From: Candidatus Krumholzibacteriia bacterium
GTDB taxonomy: Bacteria > Krumholzibacteriota > Krumholzibacteriia > LZORAL124-64-63
NCBI GenBank assembly: GCA_030590265.1
Contig: JAUUYW010000151.1
Span: 1 to 7,901, forward strand
DNA length: 7,901 nucleotides
Direction: 5' to 3'
In this document: piece by piece, positions 6,890-7,901 of the stretch
How the letters are laid out: each line of letters begins with the position of its first letter
Position numbering within the stretch: the first letter of the stretch is position 1
The notes under the pieces: generated by a model
What the model saw: the letters and a program-made list of their open reading frames with translations, nothing else
Databases searched by the model: none
What the model was told of the DNA's origin: nothing
Made by a program: the position numbers and the translations under genes

Positions 6890-7529
6890 CCCCGGCGGTG
6901 ACCAGAAAGGCCCTGTTTTTTATCTCCAAGACATCGGGATCATCATGGATATTGGACAATCAATGTGTGTAGCGGGCATCAAAAATCACCAGGCCAAAAC
7001 TGGTGGTAAAATCCACACCTGCACCAAAAACCAAACCAAAATCAGAACTTTCAATAAAATCCAATTCAAATTCATAGTCCCCACCATCTGCGCCATACGC
7101 GTCATCCGCGGTCAACTTGCTCGACAGCTTAAAAGCAATAGCAGGCCCAAAGAGTAGGTGCACTGGGCTTGAACCAAGGGAGATCCTGGCCAGAACCGGA
7201 ATTTCCAGGTAATTGCTCTGGAAAGTTGCCGTGAATAAACCTGTCTCCTCCTCATTCTCGTCAACCCCCATCTGCTCGCTCGTCCCTCCCTTGGGAACAT
7301 AGAGACCTTCAACTTGAACAGCCCAGATACCCGTCAGGTCATAAATTAAAAAGGCCCCACCAGCAAAAGCTGTTCGGGAATCCAGTTCTAGAAATTCACT
7401 GTCAGTCTCCCAGGTGGAAATGCTGACGCCGGCTTTGATGCCGAATTTCAGGGGGTCTTGAGCAAAAGCGGCACCCACGGTGATTACCAGAATTGCCACA
7501 ACCACCAAGACAAGATAAAAGTTTTTCAT
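6879..7529 (-). pseudogene. Outer-membrane beta-barrel protein (OMP_b-brl_2/porin-family type) interrupted by one in-frame TGA
   Basis: Start ATG 7529-7527 with a strong GGAGG six bases upstream. Residues 1-23 are a signal peptide, cut after AFA before Gln24. The mature part is a small barrel of the OMP_b-brl_2 type: LKFGIKAGVSIS near 27, VQVEGLYVPKG near 71, SNYLEIPVLARI near 105, HLLFGPAIAFKLSSK near 124, SDFGLVFGAGVDF near 162 and VIFDARYTH to 189. Codon 190 is TGA (6962-6960). The same frame then continues for 26 sensible codons, LSNIHDD through NRAFLVTAGVAF, to TGA at 6881-6879, ending in Phe as outer-membrane barrels do. In relatives the place of codon 190 is normally Gly (RYT-x-G-L), and GGA to TGA is a single change. 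The stopped product would have 189 residues and lack the last strand, probably preventing correct membrane insertion. Recent nonsense mutation, sequencing error or readthrough all fit. The 3' end of a group II intron lies just upstream. Confidence 0.8.
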
Positions 7530-7542
7530 TTTCTTCCTCCTG

Positions 7543-7622
7543 GTAGGGTCGAGGACTGGCGCGGTAACCCGCAGGACTCCCCTTGTATCCGGGGTTTCCC
7601 CCTTCGTGCCCGAGTAGGGTCG
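7543..7622. repeat. 9-bp direct repeat flanking a hairpin-rich 62-bp segment
   Basis: GTAGGGTCG occurs at 7543-7551 and again at 7614-7622. Between the copies lie small inverted repeats: GCGG-TAAC-CCGC at 7561-7572 and GGGG...CCCC at 7591-7602. The latter's GGGG (7591-7594) can alternatively pair with CCCC at 7579-7582. The segment separates the presumed intron 3' region from the barrel gene's ribosome site. It could be the end of the intron, its downstream exon, or the leader of the barrel gene; I cannot decide between these. Confidence 0.5.
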
Positions 7623-7654
7623 TCCGTGATTCCGTTTCCAATCCCCGCCACGTC

Positions 7655-7689
7655 GCACGCAGCGTGCGGATTTCCCGCACTACGCGCTC
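7655..7689 (-). ncRNA. Group II intron domain V-like hairpin
   Basis: This 35-base element begins GAGC, carrying the AGC of the catalytic triad. It has an inner stem GTGCGG/CCGCAC around a GAAA-type loop, a two-base bulge, and a GC-rich outer stem. Length, GNRA-like loop and position about 55 bases after the maturase stop all fit domain V. The 3' strand ends GTGC where GTTC is usual, which removes the A-U pair opposite the triad A and creates a perfect 13-base palindrome (7655-7667). The copy may therefore be impaired. Found by eye, without a covariance model. Confidence 0.55.
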
Positions 7690-7743
7690 CTGTACGCTTC
7701 GTACCAAGATTTATGAGACCTATCAAGCTGGAACCACTTTCGG

Positions 7744-7901
7744 CTAGGCACTATTGCGTCGGATCGCGTAATCATTAAACAGTCCGAGGCCGTCGTAAAT
7801 CCACTGCCTACTCCACCGCTTCCAACCGAAACCTGGGCGCAACCGAGCCCGGTTCAGATGGCGTCGTATCTTCTTCTCGACCCAATCTTTGACGAACGAA
7901 A
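7744..7901 (-). CDS. ltrA: Group II intron reverse transcriptase/maturase, C-terminal 51 residues only
   Basis: In the frame read from base 7899 to the TAG at 7746-7744, the 51 visible residues match the extreme C-terminus of bacterial group II intron-encoded proteins: FVKDWVEKKIRRHLNRAR, then FGWKRWSRQWIYDGLGLFNDY and a short basic tail AIRRNSA. This belongs to the maturase-specific (X/GIIM) domain, which binds the intron RNA and assists splicing; the reverse-transcriptase fingers and palm lie beyond the right edge. No HNH endonuclease domain follows, as in many bacterial intron proteins that retrohome without one. The domain V-like RNA element downstream supports the call. The symbol ltrA is used generically for the family. 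Whether the whole protein is intact cannot be seen. Confidence 0.82.
   Translation of the reverse strand, partial: SFVKDWVEKKIRRHLNRARLRPGFGWKRWSRQWIYDGLGLFNDYAIRRNSA

Larger units (their letters stand above)
7614..7901 (-). mobile_element. 3' portion of a group II intron (upstream part beyond the window)
   Basis: Minus-strand element made of the intron-encoded protein's C-terminus (to 7744), about 55 bases of non-coding sequence with a GTACG-AAG-CGTAC hairpin (7703-7691), a domain V-like hairpin (7689-7655) and a possible domain VI stem (about 7652-7625, outer CGT/ACG and inner GATT/AATC pairs). This is the order expected at the 3' end of a bacterial group II intron. The exact 3' splice site is not determined; I place the end near the direct repeat at 7614-7622, but it could lie further down, to about 7545. 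The 5' part is off the right edge. The intron is in the same orientation as the barrel gene. Confidence 0.65.

Noticed and set aside
6960..6962. Selenocysteine or alternative-code reading of the internal TGA
   Set aside because: A structural barrel strand has no reason for selenocysteine and the expected residue is Gly. The long genes here have no other internal TGA, so a recoded genome is unlikely. Kept only as a minor alternative.
7530..7658. N-terminal 43-residue extension of the barrel protein to an ATG at 7658
   Set aside because: The extension is Arg/Gly-rich, lies over intron and leader RNA, and would hide the signal peptide. ATG 7529 has GGAGG at ideal spacing.
7526..7726. Minus-strand open frame of 66 codons covering the domain V region
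   Set aside because: It runs through the intron's structured RNA after the maturase stop. Similar short 'hypothetical proteins' are, to my recollection, often annotated over group II intron 3' ends. No ribosome site or domain.

Overview
The window looks like a chromosomal segment of a moderately GC-rich Gram-negative bacterium, probably of the FCB superphylum or a neighbouring candidate phylum. The clues are a large SBBP-repeat secreted protein ending in an NPFNP-type FlgD-like/T9SS-like C-terminal sorting domain, an OMP_b-brl_2-type outer-membrane barrel whose chain would end in Phe, and an outer-membrane-type lipoprotein. This placement is inferred from protein families; there is no rRNA or marker gene here.

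Layout. (1) 1-1155, minus: the first 385 residues of a membrane sensor histidine kinase (single Cache domain, HisKA H-box), cut by the left edge just as the ATPase N-box begins. (2) 1156-1394: divergent intergenic region with a plausible kinase promoter and a 12-bp tandem repeat. (3) 1395-2642 and 2642-4645, plus: a phytase-like/esterase-like lipoprotein and a multi-membrane GT39-like glycosyltransferase with a C-terminal TPR array. They share one base and are presumably co-transcribed; a hairpin plus T-run follows the second. (4) 4773-6398, plus: an eight-repeat SBBP beta-propeller protein with signal peptide and C-terminal sorting domain, behind a possible extended -10 promoter. (5) 6399-6889, minus: a gene graveyard with a remnant of another sorting domain, abutting a Fic-family fragment that keeps the whole catalytic motif. 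(6) 6879-7529, minus: an outer-membrane beta-barrel gene interrupted near its end by an in-frame TGA where a glycine is expected; its last 26 codons, with the terminal Phe, are still readable. (7) about 7614-7901, minus: the 3' end of a group II intron (C-terminus of the reverse transcriptase/maturase plus a domain V-like hairpin), just upstream of the barrel gene.

The left two-thirds reads as ordinary envelope and sensory genes. The right third is accessory and decaying: intron insertion, gene truncations and a nonsense codon within about 1.5 kb. I see no defence island, CRISPR array, tRNA or rRNA. I did not find a convincing undescribed system. The points most worth checking are the TGA in the barrel gene, the Fic/sorting-domain junction, and the intron directly upstream of the barrel gene.
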